From the NCBI RefSeq assembly GCF_030532965.1, contig NZ_JAUNKC010000020.1, positions 1 through 55,849 on the forward strand: a DNA stretch of 55,849 nt. The letters are read 5' to 3'. Made by a program: the position numbers and the translations under genes. The notes below the pieces were generated by a model that made no database searches, was not told the DNA's origin, and saw nothing but the letters and a program-made list of their open reading frames with translations. The stretch comes from Corynebacterium sp. (GTDB lineage: Bacteria; Actinomycetota; Actinomycetes; Mycobacteriales; Mycobacteriaceae). Positions 8,437 through 18,400 of this stretch are shown one piece after another. Position 1 is the stretch's first letter. Every line of letters starts with the position of its first letter.

Positions 8437-9075
8437 GTGTTTGATGACAATTCCAGTAACACCCCGGACGAACCGAAAGAGTCAGGTGATCGCGCACTCA
8501 CGCGACGGTCGGGTAATTCGGACAGCCCGAATTCACGATCCGATGGAGAACGTGGAGAAGGGTTGGCAGCGAACCGGAAAGGCTATTCGGGAAGCAATGG
8601 ACAGTTACAGAGTGACGAAGTATTAGAAGCAGAATTACTCGATCAATCCCCGGAACAGGTACACCAGATGATGAGGGTAACTCGAGTCGGACCTATTCCA
8701 GATCCCCGCGAGCTTAAAGAATATGAAGCAATTCAAGAAGGACTCGCGGACAGAATTGTACGAATGGCAGAAAAATCTTCGGAAGCCGCCAACTATGCAA
8801 CATGTTCAAATGCTGAAGTAAACAACGCTTTAGCAGATTCGATTCGCGCTAAAGGGCGTTCAATAGCAAGGGGACAATGGATCTCATTCGCAGTTGCCAT
8901 TGCGTTCTTAATTTGCGCTGTTGTTGTCCACCTTTTTGGAAAAACGCAGGCTTCCTACAACTGGATGAGCGCTCTAATGAGTATCTTTAGTGCCTTGAGT
9001 TTTATCGGGGCTATTTTAATCCCCAAATTGGGTACAGACTGGATGCCTGCAAGCAATGAAGATGCTGAAAAATAA
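8437..9075 (+). CDS. DUF2335 membrane protein (start uncertain)
   Basis: The C-terminal 130 residues fit DUF2335: VGPIPDPRELKEYEAIQEGLADRI... matches the family pattern GPLPPP-x-L-x-x-Y...ADRI-x-x-MAE. A GQW turn and two hydrophobic helices follow (ISFAVAIAFLICAVVVHLF and WMSALMSIFSALSFIGAIL). Family members are small membrane proteins common in prophages and genomic islands, of unknown function. The first about 70 residues are low-complexity, rich in Ser, Asn, Asp and Arg. The GTG at 8437 is a compromise: the next in-frame ATG is at 8668, where only the conserved domain would be made. A different frame is also open across 8441-8626. The stop is followed by a convergent hairpin. Confidence 0.65.
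   Translation: MFDDNSSNTPDEPKESGDRALTRRSGNSDSPNSRSDGERGEGLAANRKGYSGSNGQLQSDEVLEAELLDQSPEQVHQMMRVTRVGPIPDPRELKEYEAIQEGLADRIVRMAEKSSEAANYATCSNAEVNNALADSIRAKGRSIARGQWISFAVAIAFLICAVVVHLFGKTQASYNWMSALMSIFSALSFIGAILIPKLGTDWMPASNEDAEK
8441..8626 (+). CDS. alternative 61-residue ORF overlapping the DUF2335 N-terminus
   Basis: An ATG four bases after the DUF2335 GTG opens a 61-codon frame with more protein-like composition (RDGRVIRTARIHDPMENVEKG) than the low-complexity frame it overlaps. GGAG lies only about three bases before the ATG. I do not recognise a family. Either this is a small gene and DUF2335 starts near 8668, or it is a chance frame. Confidence 0.25.
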   Translation: MMTIPVTPRTNRKSQVIAHSRDGRVIRTARIHDPMENVEKGWQRTGKAIREAMDSYRVTKY

Positions 9076-9107
9076 GGCGAAAAAGCACTGCTAGCTGGGT
9101 TATCGTA

Positions 9108-9135
9108 CGGGGATTGAGCGCAGTCTCAATCCCCG
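9108..9135. terminator. convergent hairpin between the DUF2335 and DUF499 genes
   Basis: An 11-bp perfect stem (CGGGGATTGAG/CTCAATCCCCG) with a six-base loop, placed in the 72-bp gap between two converging genes. No T-run on either side. Confidence 0.6.
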
Positions 9136-9147
9136 ATCACACACAAA

Positions 9148-12100
9148 TTATCCCTTCTCAAATCCTGAATTTTCAAATTTGAGTGCGTTGGAGTTTTCCT
9201 TGATCGTGCGTATTTCAGCTTCGTTGAAACCTTCCGGTTTTTCCGCCTGAATGTCAAGACTGATTGTGAGTTTCGCGCCAGCACCCACCAACCTGTCGAT
9301 TATTTCTCGGGTTATTTGGCCCAAGTCGCGGCTGTACCGTTCTGGATCGATCTTCACCGATCCAAAGTAACGAACAATCGTGTCCCGAATTACAGCTTCA
9401 ACCTGCGAACTGTCGGACGCTATCGAAACCTCACCGCCACCTAGGACTGGCGGAATAACACCAACTTTTTCGCTATCGGTCTCCGCCCCAGTCAATACAT
9501 CAGCATTCAGACTCGCGGTTAACAGAGTTTCTTTTTCCCGCGCGATTCGATCTTCCTCTTGTTGGGCTACCGCTTTCTCCCATTTCACAATGAGGGTGCT
9601 ATCAGTCACGTCTAGTAGTTGTGCATCACTAGTTGGCGGGACTATCAGGCCACGGTATCTCCCCGTTTCCTCGTCATAGCCACTTGCGAGCGCAAAGCGT
9701 TCATGGGACGCCATAATTGCGGTCGCTGCCTGCTGGATTGTTTCATCCAATACTGCCCTTCGCACAAGACGCGGCAAATAGATATACCTGGTGAAGTATT
9801 TCCAGAGTTCACCCACATAAACGTGATCCTGATTAGCCCACCACTTGCCCAGCGCAGCATGCAGGTTCATCGCAAGAATGTCTGGAGCAAAAACAGACAC
9901 TATGATGTCGTCGCGTTTGAGTTTGTCACTCACCCGAACGGCAAGTGTCCCGCTTCCAGAATCGGCGATTTTTTCGCAATCGATTTCAAATGTTGAAGCA
10001 GGATCAAACTGCTCCGGAATTAACACTCGTGTGTACGCGCTACGAATGCGGTCACCAACGGTTTGATCACATTTCTTTACCCAGCCTTCAGCTTGGCGAC
10101 GTTGCTGAGCTGTGAGGTTGAGCTCTTCAGCACCATCATGTACAACTTTCCACCCTAGATAGCTACGAGCTGCTGCTTCCAGCCCACTTAGTTCAGCGTC
10201 ATCTACGGATAGAAAAATCAGAGCATTGCGGTGTACTCGTTGGCTCCCGCCTTTGTTTTCGATAGCCGAATATACCCAATCATAGGCGGTACTCCCAGCG
10301 CTAGTAGTTTTACCCCAGGTAAATTTGGGATGCATGATAACCAGGCGGGTTTCCTCAAAGTCGGGAATTTCACCACTATTAAGTGGCGCAATATGGACGC
10401 GATCGAATACTCCACGATTACTATCTTCCGACTGTAGTCGCCGAATGATTTCGTTCCACACGGCCTCAGGTTCTTCCCGAAGCCGTTCAGCATGATCCCG
10501 AGCGGTTTTGGACACGGAAGGTTGAGTATCAAACCAATAATGTCCTTGTTCCTCATAGAAGTAGGTGGATCGTTGCGAAAGATTTTCGATCGCACTGCTG
10601 AAATTGCCCAAGGCATCACCAGGAATGGCGGTTCCCAACCAGAGATACTGCTTATCTAAGCCTTTACGGTTGGTATTGTTCCGTGGTGCGGCACCAACGA
10701 AGATCGTGCGCGCTATCCGTTGTGTGATATGGCGTTTACCTAAGGCAGGTTTTTCTTTATCAATCCGACTCGCTGTGCAATCAGGACCGTCAATGTCAGA
10801 GTCAATGATTGGCTTCCATGCATCTTCTAAGTACTGCGTAAGGTCAGTATTTACGGATGAAGCTGATAACGGCACGTTGCCAGGTAGAATGAGCGGCGAC
10901 GTATCATTTGATGCCCATAATTCGTGAATGATGGATGAAACCAGCTTGAGCACGCCCCGGGTGCGTTGGAAGCGCTCTAAAGTAGACCAGTCTTCATACA
11001 ACCGATCTAATAGTTCTGGGTGAAGCGGGTAGGATGCGCGAATACGAGTTTCATATTCATTCGATGCGGTAACCGCATCACGTGGAAACGCGGACAAGTT
11101 TTCCCGATACATAGTAACAAAACTGCGTGAGACTGCAGCGATCATAGCCAAACTCTCAGCATCAGGAGTTTTAAATAGCCTGCGGCGCACAATTTCAAAG
11201 GATTCGTCGCGGGTTGAAGGGCGCCATTGATCCGCCACGCGTCGAATGACGTTTTGCAAACGTTCCAGTGCCCGTTGGCCTTTTTCGCCACCAATTTCAA
11301 TATCAGTTCCTGCTTGTGCCGAACCGTCTGATGCGGGAATAGACACCACCAGCATGGTGCCCGGAATTGAACTGACCATTTCAGTTAGTGATTGTGCGAA
11401 CGTAAATTGGGTATCAAATGACCCCGCTGGTAGCTCCTTGTCAGAAATAAGTTGCCGTGCGTAAGCGACCCATTCATCGACAAGGATCAAGGCGGGCCCA
11501 TAAGTGCTCAGCAGCGTATGCAGCGCCTCACCAGGGTTCGTGCCCGTTTTATCTGCTTCGGCAACAATTTCGTACCCGGCACGGCCGCCCAGCTGCCAGG
11601 CTAATTCGCCCCACATGGTGCGTACTTCCGTGCCATCTTCTTTAATGCTGGGGGAACCGGCTTGAAGGTAGGTTCCAACCAGCGCGGCGCGGCGCACGCC
11701 GAGCTTTTCCAACTCTGTAACTCCGCTGACGTGGACCAGCTCTTGGACTTCTTGCGGAAAACGTTGCGCTGGCACACCACTGAATAAGTGATAGAGAGCC
11801 AGCATCGAGTGGGTTTTTCCGCCACCAAAATTGGTTTGCAAGTTCACCACTGGGCTAGCGTTCGCGTCACCGTTCAGCCTCCGTAGCGCCCGGCTTAATA
11901 AATCCCGCAAACCCTCGGTCAAGTACGTTCTGCTGAAAAATTCGACTGGATCGCCGTATTCAGGGCTTAGCGCCTGTTTCGTATGCACCAGATGCAAGTC
12001 GGCTGCAAACTCGGAAGCGGTAAACTCGCCTCGCGCGACGTCGTCATGGGGTTCGATAACTTCCCGCCAAGGTTTTAATCCCGCACCAGGTTCTAGCTTT

Positions 12101-12570
12101 ACGACGTTCGCACGTTTTGCTTGGTGCCGAGCGCGATCCTCGTACACGTTGCGCTGAAGATCATCACGCAGCTTTAACACATCTTTCGCCGAATCTACCG
12201 AGTCGACTGCTTGCAGCAATCTTGCAATCGTATCGAGCGCGCGGAAAGCATCGTCTGAGCTAAAGGGTTCGTTATGTGCCCATAGGTTCCGCGTTTCTCG
12301 CAATTCAGAAGCGAAACCTTGTTGTGCCCGTGACAGTACTTCTTTAAACTCCCGACCATATTCAGTCAGTGCCCGAAGCTGTACTTGAACATCGCTTTTA
12401 CTAATAGTCCGTTTCGAACTACCGTATTTTAAAGCATCTTTTTCCGCCCATTTGTCAGTCCACGAATTGGACTGAAATACCCGCGTCATTACCTCATCGA
12501 CGACATCAAACAAGCCCTCTGCCAGAAGATCTAGCGCTTGCCCTACCCGATCCCGGTTACTGATTGCCAC
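9148..12570 (-). CDS. HEPN (Swt1-type) plus DUF499 P-loop ATPase, putative defence gene
   Basis: 1140 residues. Residues 1-150 are a Swt1-type HEPN domain with the R-x4-H motif RNLWAH (R94, H99), the catalytic signature of HEPN ribonucleases. A DUF499 ATPase follows, with Walker A NFGGGKTHS at 247-255 and an aspartate/glutamate pair in LILVDEWVAYAR as Walker B. DUF499 proteins recur beside DUF1156 methylases in DISARM-related or other anti-phage islands. The start is a GTG with AGGAGG five bases upstream, 18 bases after the methylase stop, so the two are one transcript. The likely role is an effector or DNA-translocating component controlled by the methylase. It could instead have a regulatory HEPN domain without nuclease activity. 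Confidence 0.85.
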   Translation of the reverse strand: MAISNRDRVGQALDLLAEGLFDVVDEVMTRVFQSNSWTDKWAEKDALKYGSSKRTISKSDVQVQLRALTEYGREFKEVLSRAQQGFASELRETRNLWAHNEPFSSDDAFRALDTIARLLQAVDSVDSAKDVLKLRDDLQRNVYEDRARHQAKRANVVKLEPGAGLKPWREVIEPHDDVARGEFTASEFAADLHLVHTKQALSPEYGDPVEFFSRTYLTEGLRDLLSRALRRLNGDANASPVVNLQTNFGGGKTHSMLALYHLFSGVPAQRFPQEVQELVHVSGVTELEKLGVRRAALVGTYLQAGSPSIKEDGTEVRTMWGELAWQLGGRAGYEIVAEADKTGTNPGEALHTLLSTYGPALILVDEWVAYARQLISDKELPAGSFDTQFTFAQSLTEMVSSIPGTMLVVSIPASDGSAQAGTDIEIGGEKGQRALERLQNVIRRVADQWRPSTRDESFEIVRRRLFKTPDAESLAMIAAVSRSFVTMYRENLSAFPRDAVTASNEYETRIRASYPLHPELLDRLYEDWSTLERFQRTRGVLKLVSSIIHELWASNDTSPLILPGNVPLSASSVNTDLTQYLEDAWKPIIDSDIDGPDCTASRIDKEKPALGKRHITQRIARTIFVGAAPRNNTNRKGLDKQYLWLGTAIPGDALGNFSSAIENLSQRSTYFYEEQGHYWFDTQPSVSKTARDHAERLREEPEAVWNEIIRRLQSEDSNRGVFDRVHIAPLNSGEIPDFEETRLVIMHPKFTWGKTTSAGSTAYDWVYSAIENKGGSQRVHRNALIFLSVDDAELSGLEAAARSYLGWKVVHDGAEELNLTAQQRRQAEGWVKKCDQTVGDRIRSAYTRVLIPEQFDPASTFEIDCEKIADSGSGTLAVRVSDKLKRDDIIVSVFAPDILAMNLHAALGKWWANQDHVYVGELWKYFTRYIYLPRLVRRAVLDETIQQAATAIMASHERFALASGYDEETGRYRGLIVPPTSDAQLLDVTDSTLIVKWEKAVAQQEEDRIAREKETLLTASLNADVLTGAETDSEKVGVIPPVLGGGEVSIASDSSQVEAVIRDTIVRYFGSVKIDPERYSRDLGQITREIIDRLVGAGAKLTISLDIQAEKPEGFNEAEIRTIKENSNALKFENSGFEKG

Positions 12571-12588
12571 TTATTCCTCCTACCCGTT

Positions 12589-15347
12589 TTAAAACTCGAA
12601 AGCTTGTTGTTCCACTCGTGGTCGACTTGCATACTCGCGGGCTTGTTCGTTCAGTTCACCCCAGGAACTGACCAGTCCGTTAAACAAGACCGCGTCTTCG
12701 GTGTCTTTTTTCTTCTCCGCCTCATGGAACAGCAAGAAGCCCAATTCTTTGACCACCTCAAGACTCACTTTGTCCTGTACCGAAGGCAAAAGTTCCGCGA
12801 CTTTATCTGCACCAATTTTGTCTAGCACCGCTGCCAATCGAACGGTAGCTTCCCACACGCTCACATGGTCATCCGTTAACGGGTCCCATTCGCCTTCAAG
12901 TTGGGTTGGCGATAACAATCGGGCTTTTCCACCCTTAGCTTCAAAAATACCGCCGCGTTCCAATGCCCCAATAGAGGTATCAGAACTACGCGCTAATTGG
13001 TCAGCGATACCGGCGCTGTCTGATTCCCAGCCGTACTGCCGGTACCATTTCACCGCAAATCGGGTATCAGAGTCGAAATCGGATTCTTGCTCGCCCAAGA
13101 CTTCATCCAGTGTTGCGTTGATCAGTTGCAACGCATCTTTCACGCTCATATCCGCACCATTTGCTTCCCGCACCCGCGCAAACCGTGAGAACACCGAAAT
13201 ACCAGGGCCAATAGCCGCCTGCGCCAAATCCACCGGCGCAATCGCACCTTGCATCAACGTACGCAGTGATTCCGGTAATTCTGACTTCAGTAACCGCACA
13301 AAATCCCGGCGCGTAATCGTCCGCGCATCTTCTGAGCGGGGACGGCAAGCCAGCAGAATGGAAGATGCTAAGGCATTCGTTCCCACGCTCAGCATTCGAC
13401 CACCACGTTCACTCCGAACAGGCCACGTAGCTGTAATTTCCCACCCAGCGTGAATCAAACCTTCTAATAATGTGTGCCAACCAGTCGAAGCTGTTCCGTC
13501 TTTTCCAGTATCTTGCTGTTTATAGGCGTAATACACAGTCATTGGCACAGATGAATTCACATCGTCTTCACGAATCCGATGAAATACCGTGTTGAATCCC
13601 TCAACGAAGAACTTTTCCGCACCCGCTTTTCCATTATGTCGATACGGATTAGCCACCAATTCATCCGCTTTCGGTGTCAGCATTGTCCCTACGGTTGCAG
13701 GTTGAATCTCCGAAAGACTCTTCCGTAGCCACACGTAAAAGTAATCGGAGAGATCCGAATACCCAATGTTGTCGTAATACGGCGGATCAGTTGAAATTAC
13801 CAACTGACCATATGTGCGTTCAGTTGCACTTATTTGTTTTGCTTCGCCTATTGCCACAGCAGGTGTTTTAGCGATAGCTTTGCTCACCCATTCGATTTGT
13901 CCAAAGAAATTACCAGAAGAATCTGAAAAAGGATTCGCCTCTGCGAAGTCCCACACCATCGGAATAGCCTGTCGCGCAAAAACATTACGTAATCCATCAC
14001 GGGCTGAATTCCAACTCGCTAGCGATGCGTTATAATCGGCAGATCGACTCACGCTTAATGCCAAATAGGTAGCAACTGCATCTGCATATGCTTCTGCACC
14101 TGTGCCGCCATCATCAAGGCGTTGACCAATGGGTAGACCCGCCGCGAGCGCGTCTTTGAGTACTTGTTCTCGGGCTTCTGAAACAAGATCGCTTAAAGTC
14201 GTGAGAGCTGTTAATTGGCGGGGAGTGAATAAATCCGAAAACTTTGTTAACCCATAAGCTGGTGGTGAAAACCAACGAGGATTTGAGGCAATTTCACCTT
14301 CGATTTCATCGCCTCCATAATTTACCTTTGCCGCTGCCACATGTTGTTCGTTCGGAGAAATATACAGTCTTCCCGGATTGCCTTCGGCAACTATCCCAAT
14401 TAAGTGAGCACCGATTTCTCCACGATTGCCACATTCGCGAACGTAGTCATAGTTAAATGGAGTCCCATCTCCAACAGCTTTTCCACCTTTACCATGTTTA
14501 ATTGTCCATTCTTCATCGCCTTTAGGACCATCAGCGTTGTGTTGGACTTCATAATGGACTTGTCCATCCTTGACTGTGGCTTGAACCCAGGCTTCTTTGC
14601 CTTTCTTTTTACTAAGCCACCAAGAATTAACGAGTGGGACTTCGATCGGGTTGGCTGGGTTGGGGCTTATAACTGTGCGTGCCCACTTCCAGGCGATGAC
14701 TGTGTGTTCGGTTCCGCCAGGTGCTTTTACTTTCGGGTAAAGGTGACCGATTCGTTTCTCCGCTTCGTCACGCATCCACTCCCCATAATGGCGGACATCA
14801 GCGGCTAATCCTTCGGCACGATTCCAAGATGCTTGTTCACCAGCGGTTTTAGGAAATACAGGTTCTTGACCAGAAAACTTTGGCGGTATTTCGATGAGCG
14901 CTTTATTTATTAAAACAGCCAGCGGGTTCAGATCGCTAGCATGCGCTTCCAGCCCTAAGCGCTGAGCCTCGAGAGGAATCGACCCCCCCCCGCGAATGGA
15001 TCAAGAACAGCGGGCATGGTGCCGTTATTGCTCTTTTTTATTTCCTCACGCGCCTGGACGAATAGGTTTTCATCGTTACTATTTTCCCACACAATGAGTT
15101 TTTCCATCAGGCTATGCAGCCGTGCGCGTTCCACGTCTTGCGCTTCCGGGGAGGGAAATTCTTCCGGGCGCGATGCGGGGTCGTCGACAAGCTGTGCAAA
15201 AAGCACGGCCCGCGCGGTTGCGAGCGGTTTTCTAGACCAATAAAGGTGCAGTGTGGAAGGATGACCATGTCGAATGGACTTCTCCCGCGCAGATGCCGCA
15301 TTGATTGCTTCAAGGGGCAGAGACGTTTCGATCAGTTTCTTCTTCAT
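12589..15347 (-). pseudogene. DUF1156 N6-adenine DNA methylase, frameshifted in a G9 tract (possibly phase-variable)
   Basis: Two frames together make one about 919-residue methylase. The upstream part (15347-14955, 130 codons) holds the DUF1156 N-terminus ([35 protein letters not shown]) and motif I DPFAGGG, then runs out of frame to a stop. The downstream part holds [20 protein letters not shown] directly after the tract, motif IV DPPYYDN near 13780, and the remaining conserved domain to 12589. Adding one G to the run of nine (14983-14991) restores a single frame reading [14 protein letters not shown]. The gene lies between the helicase (85-base gap) and the DUF499 gene (18-base gap). Full-length protein would modify self DNA. 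In the state seen here the methylase should be inactive, unless slippage occurs or the sequence is one base short. Confidence 0.88.
14983..14991 (-). repeat. nine-base homopolymer (G9 on the coding strand) in the methylase SAM motif
   Basis: A run of nine C on the plus strand, flanked by GA and GCG, codes the glycines of the DPFAGGG motif. Ten G would be in frame, nine puts the gene out of frame. Slippage of such tracts is the standard basis of phase variation in methylases. Confidence 0.9.
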
Positions 15348-15431
15348 GGTTACTTTCTATGATTGGGCTTGCGCTAGGAGTATGTAGCCTTTTTATGGCG
15401 TGTACATTTTTTACAAAATGCCTAGCCTAGT

Positions 15432-18400
15432 TTATTGCGGTGGGGTGCCCATATCCCAATACGCATCCCACTTCTCGGTGTAAGCGTGGGTAGTAATTGC
15501 GGATTCAATGTGGTCAAAGGCGTGGGTTATGTATCGCACTTGGTCATATTGGGGGCCATCAGGATGGACTTTAACCAAGGCCAGTATGTGGTGATCGCCT
15601 TGGGTTTGGGCGAAAGCCACCTCGTTTGCTGTGATGGTGAAAGAATCAGCCCCAGCGATCCGACCTTTCACCTCAATATAGAGGTTGCTTTGGGTGGGTG
15701 TAGTGGAACGAATATCAAAACCGGGATTATTATGCTGCATCTCCTCCGGGTTGCGGCCCAATTTGCGTTCAGCATTGAGGACGGCTTCGACGGCGCGGCG
15801 CTCTACTTCTTTCGTGTTGCGGGTTGGACTGGTTTCCAGCATTGCGCTGGGAATAACCAACGCAACGCCACGAATTTCCACTCGTTTGGGTACAAGTTTG
15901 GCGGATTCGTCCAATTCAGCCATGCGGTTTGTAAGCCGCTGTTCCAATTCCAGCACGCGGCTCTTGGCCGTCTCAGCGCGCAACCGGCCAGTTGTCCCTT
16001 GTTGCTCTAGCGCATAGAGGCGATTGTATTGTTCATCCCAGTGGTTGATTTCGGCATTGAGGCGTTCTAGAACCTGGGTGCGGGTACGTTCAATGTCAAT
16101 ATCCCGCCGAAATTTAACCTCAGCAAGGCGCGGCTGCATTCCGTATTGAAAACTCCACCCACGAACATCGCTATCGTGGTTAGTTTTCAGCCACGGTTGA
16201 TTTAATATCTCTGTGATCTTGGTGTATTCCTGTTCCGTTGGTGGTTCGTAGTTCAAATACACAGGTGCAGAGGTATTGGTAATCTCACCAGATTCGGTCA
16301 GTTGTACGTAGTCGAAATGGTGGGATACCACATCCTCCTTAGCACCCGCCGTAATGCATTGTTCGAGGGTATAGAGCAATACCGGTTCGCTTAGCTGCTT
16401 ATCACTTCGATCGACGAAAACCGTACCCTCACGTAAAACATCAGGAAGCCCAGCAATGGTTTGCTCAATAACCGCGTGAAGCAACGCATGACCCGGCGCA
16501 ATCAAAGTCGCGTCAATTCGCGACGGGTGCTCAATGAACTTCGTATCGAAAGTCACTCGTTCATAGCGATCAGTTATGGGAGTTAGACCAGGAGTGTTGT
16601 GTACGGCTTGTTTCACTTGTGCAGGAACACGCGTTATTTCATAGCGTCCTTGTTCGCGTTTATGTATTGCTCCGCCTAACCTTTTGAACGCAGGGATGAA
16701 GAAAGCGCTAATAAAACCAGGTTGAAGTTTTCGCTCCCGGGCATTCTCCATTCGTTTACGCACTTCATCCAGGCAAAGGGGGTCAAACATGTCTTTATGT
16801 AGCGCTCGCTCAGTCATAATGTCCTCTAATCCCATGGAGACACTGGCATCAATGATGTGATCGAGTTTCTCTTTGGTTTGCGGTTTATCTCCGTATCGGA
16901 TGGCCTCGATAAGCAAGTCCCGCAATGACCGGTTCTCAAATGCACCGTCTTCGCCTAGGACATTGAATAAGTTGCCATTGTAGGCTCGGTTCATATTGTC
17001 AATTTTGCTCAGCAACCGGCTAAATACTGCACCTTCGCGGGTATCTTCAGCCACGAGATTCCATAGGTGGCACACCTCCCGCTGTCCGATACGGTGAATC
17101 CGGCCAAACCGTTGCTCAATCCGATTAGGGTTCCACGGCAAGTCGTAATTCACCATCAAATGGGCACGTTGCAAGTTCAGCCCCTCCCCTGCCGCATCAG
17201 TAGCAAGTAACACTACCGCCTCTGGATCATGGGTGAACTTCTCTCGAACGCGGAGCCGTTCGTCCCTAGAAGTCGTGCCGTCAATGGTAAGAACAGCTTC
17301 TGCTCGGCCAAATTGCGTTCGGATCTTTTGTTCCAAGTAATTCAACGTATCCCGATGCTCCGTAAACACGATGATCTTGCGAGAATCACCGTCGTTTTTT
17401 GCTAGGAGTTGTTCATCAAGGATAGTGCGCAGTTCCACCCATTTTTTATCTTCATCGGTACTACGCACCTGACGTGCCAAACGAATAAGATTGCCGAGAA
17501 CTGTAATTTCATATTCTAATTCTGGAATGGTCTTCGCAGCGGTAGAGCTTCCCACTAGGTCTTCAATAGCAAATTCCAATTGGACCTGTTCTTCAATACT
17601 GATATCAAATAGTGGAATATCTGCATCGAAAGCCCGGTCAACCGAATACACTACTGGTTTACCACCAGTTTGTCTCAGCTGCTTTAACTGCTCTGTGAGC
17701 TTCTCGCTACGACGCTCCAACGACCTCAAAATAGCTTCTGGGCTAGACGCTAACCTGCGCTGCAAAACCGTCAACGCAAAACCAACGTTATTTCCGCGCC
17801 TTCCATCACCAGATTGGATGATTTGGTCAGCCCGCCCCATTTCAGTGCGTACATAGTCAGAAACTTCTTCATAAAGTTTGCGTTCGCCGGGGCTGAGTTC
17901 ATACGACACCGTGTAAGCGCGACGCTCTGGGAACAGCGGTTTGCCTTCAAAGGTTAATAATTCCTCTTTCACCATCCGTCGCATAAGCCCCTTAGTGTCC
18001 GTACGATGCACCCCATCCCGGAATTGGCCTTCAAACCTGTCCCTATCCAACAACGACATAAAAAGCTGAAAGTCTTCTTCCTTGCCCGCATGCGGAGTAG
18101 CTGTCATCAGCAAAAAGTGATGCGCGGTTTCCGACAGAAGTTGCCCTAGCTTGAAGCGTTTTGTTTGCTCAACATCCCCCGACCAGGTGGAATACCTAGC
18201 GGACATGCGGTGTGCCTCATCGACAATGGCAATATCCCACGTTACGGCGCGTAGCTGCGTTAGTAATTCTTCGTTACGTGACAGTTGATCCATCCGCACA
18301 ATCAAGAACGGTTGATCCACAAACGGATTGGACATTTGTTCTTGGGCAAACTGCGGGTTGAAAATCTCGAACCGAACATCAAATTTCTGCGCCAGCTCGT

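Noticed and set aside
12701..13453. 250-codon plus-strand frame opposite the methylase
   Set aside because: Ser/Arg-rich composition of an antisense shadow; the methylase motif IV DPPYYDN lies in the same locus on the minus strand.
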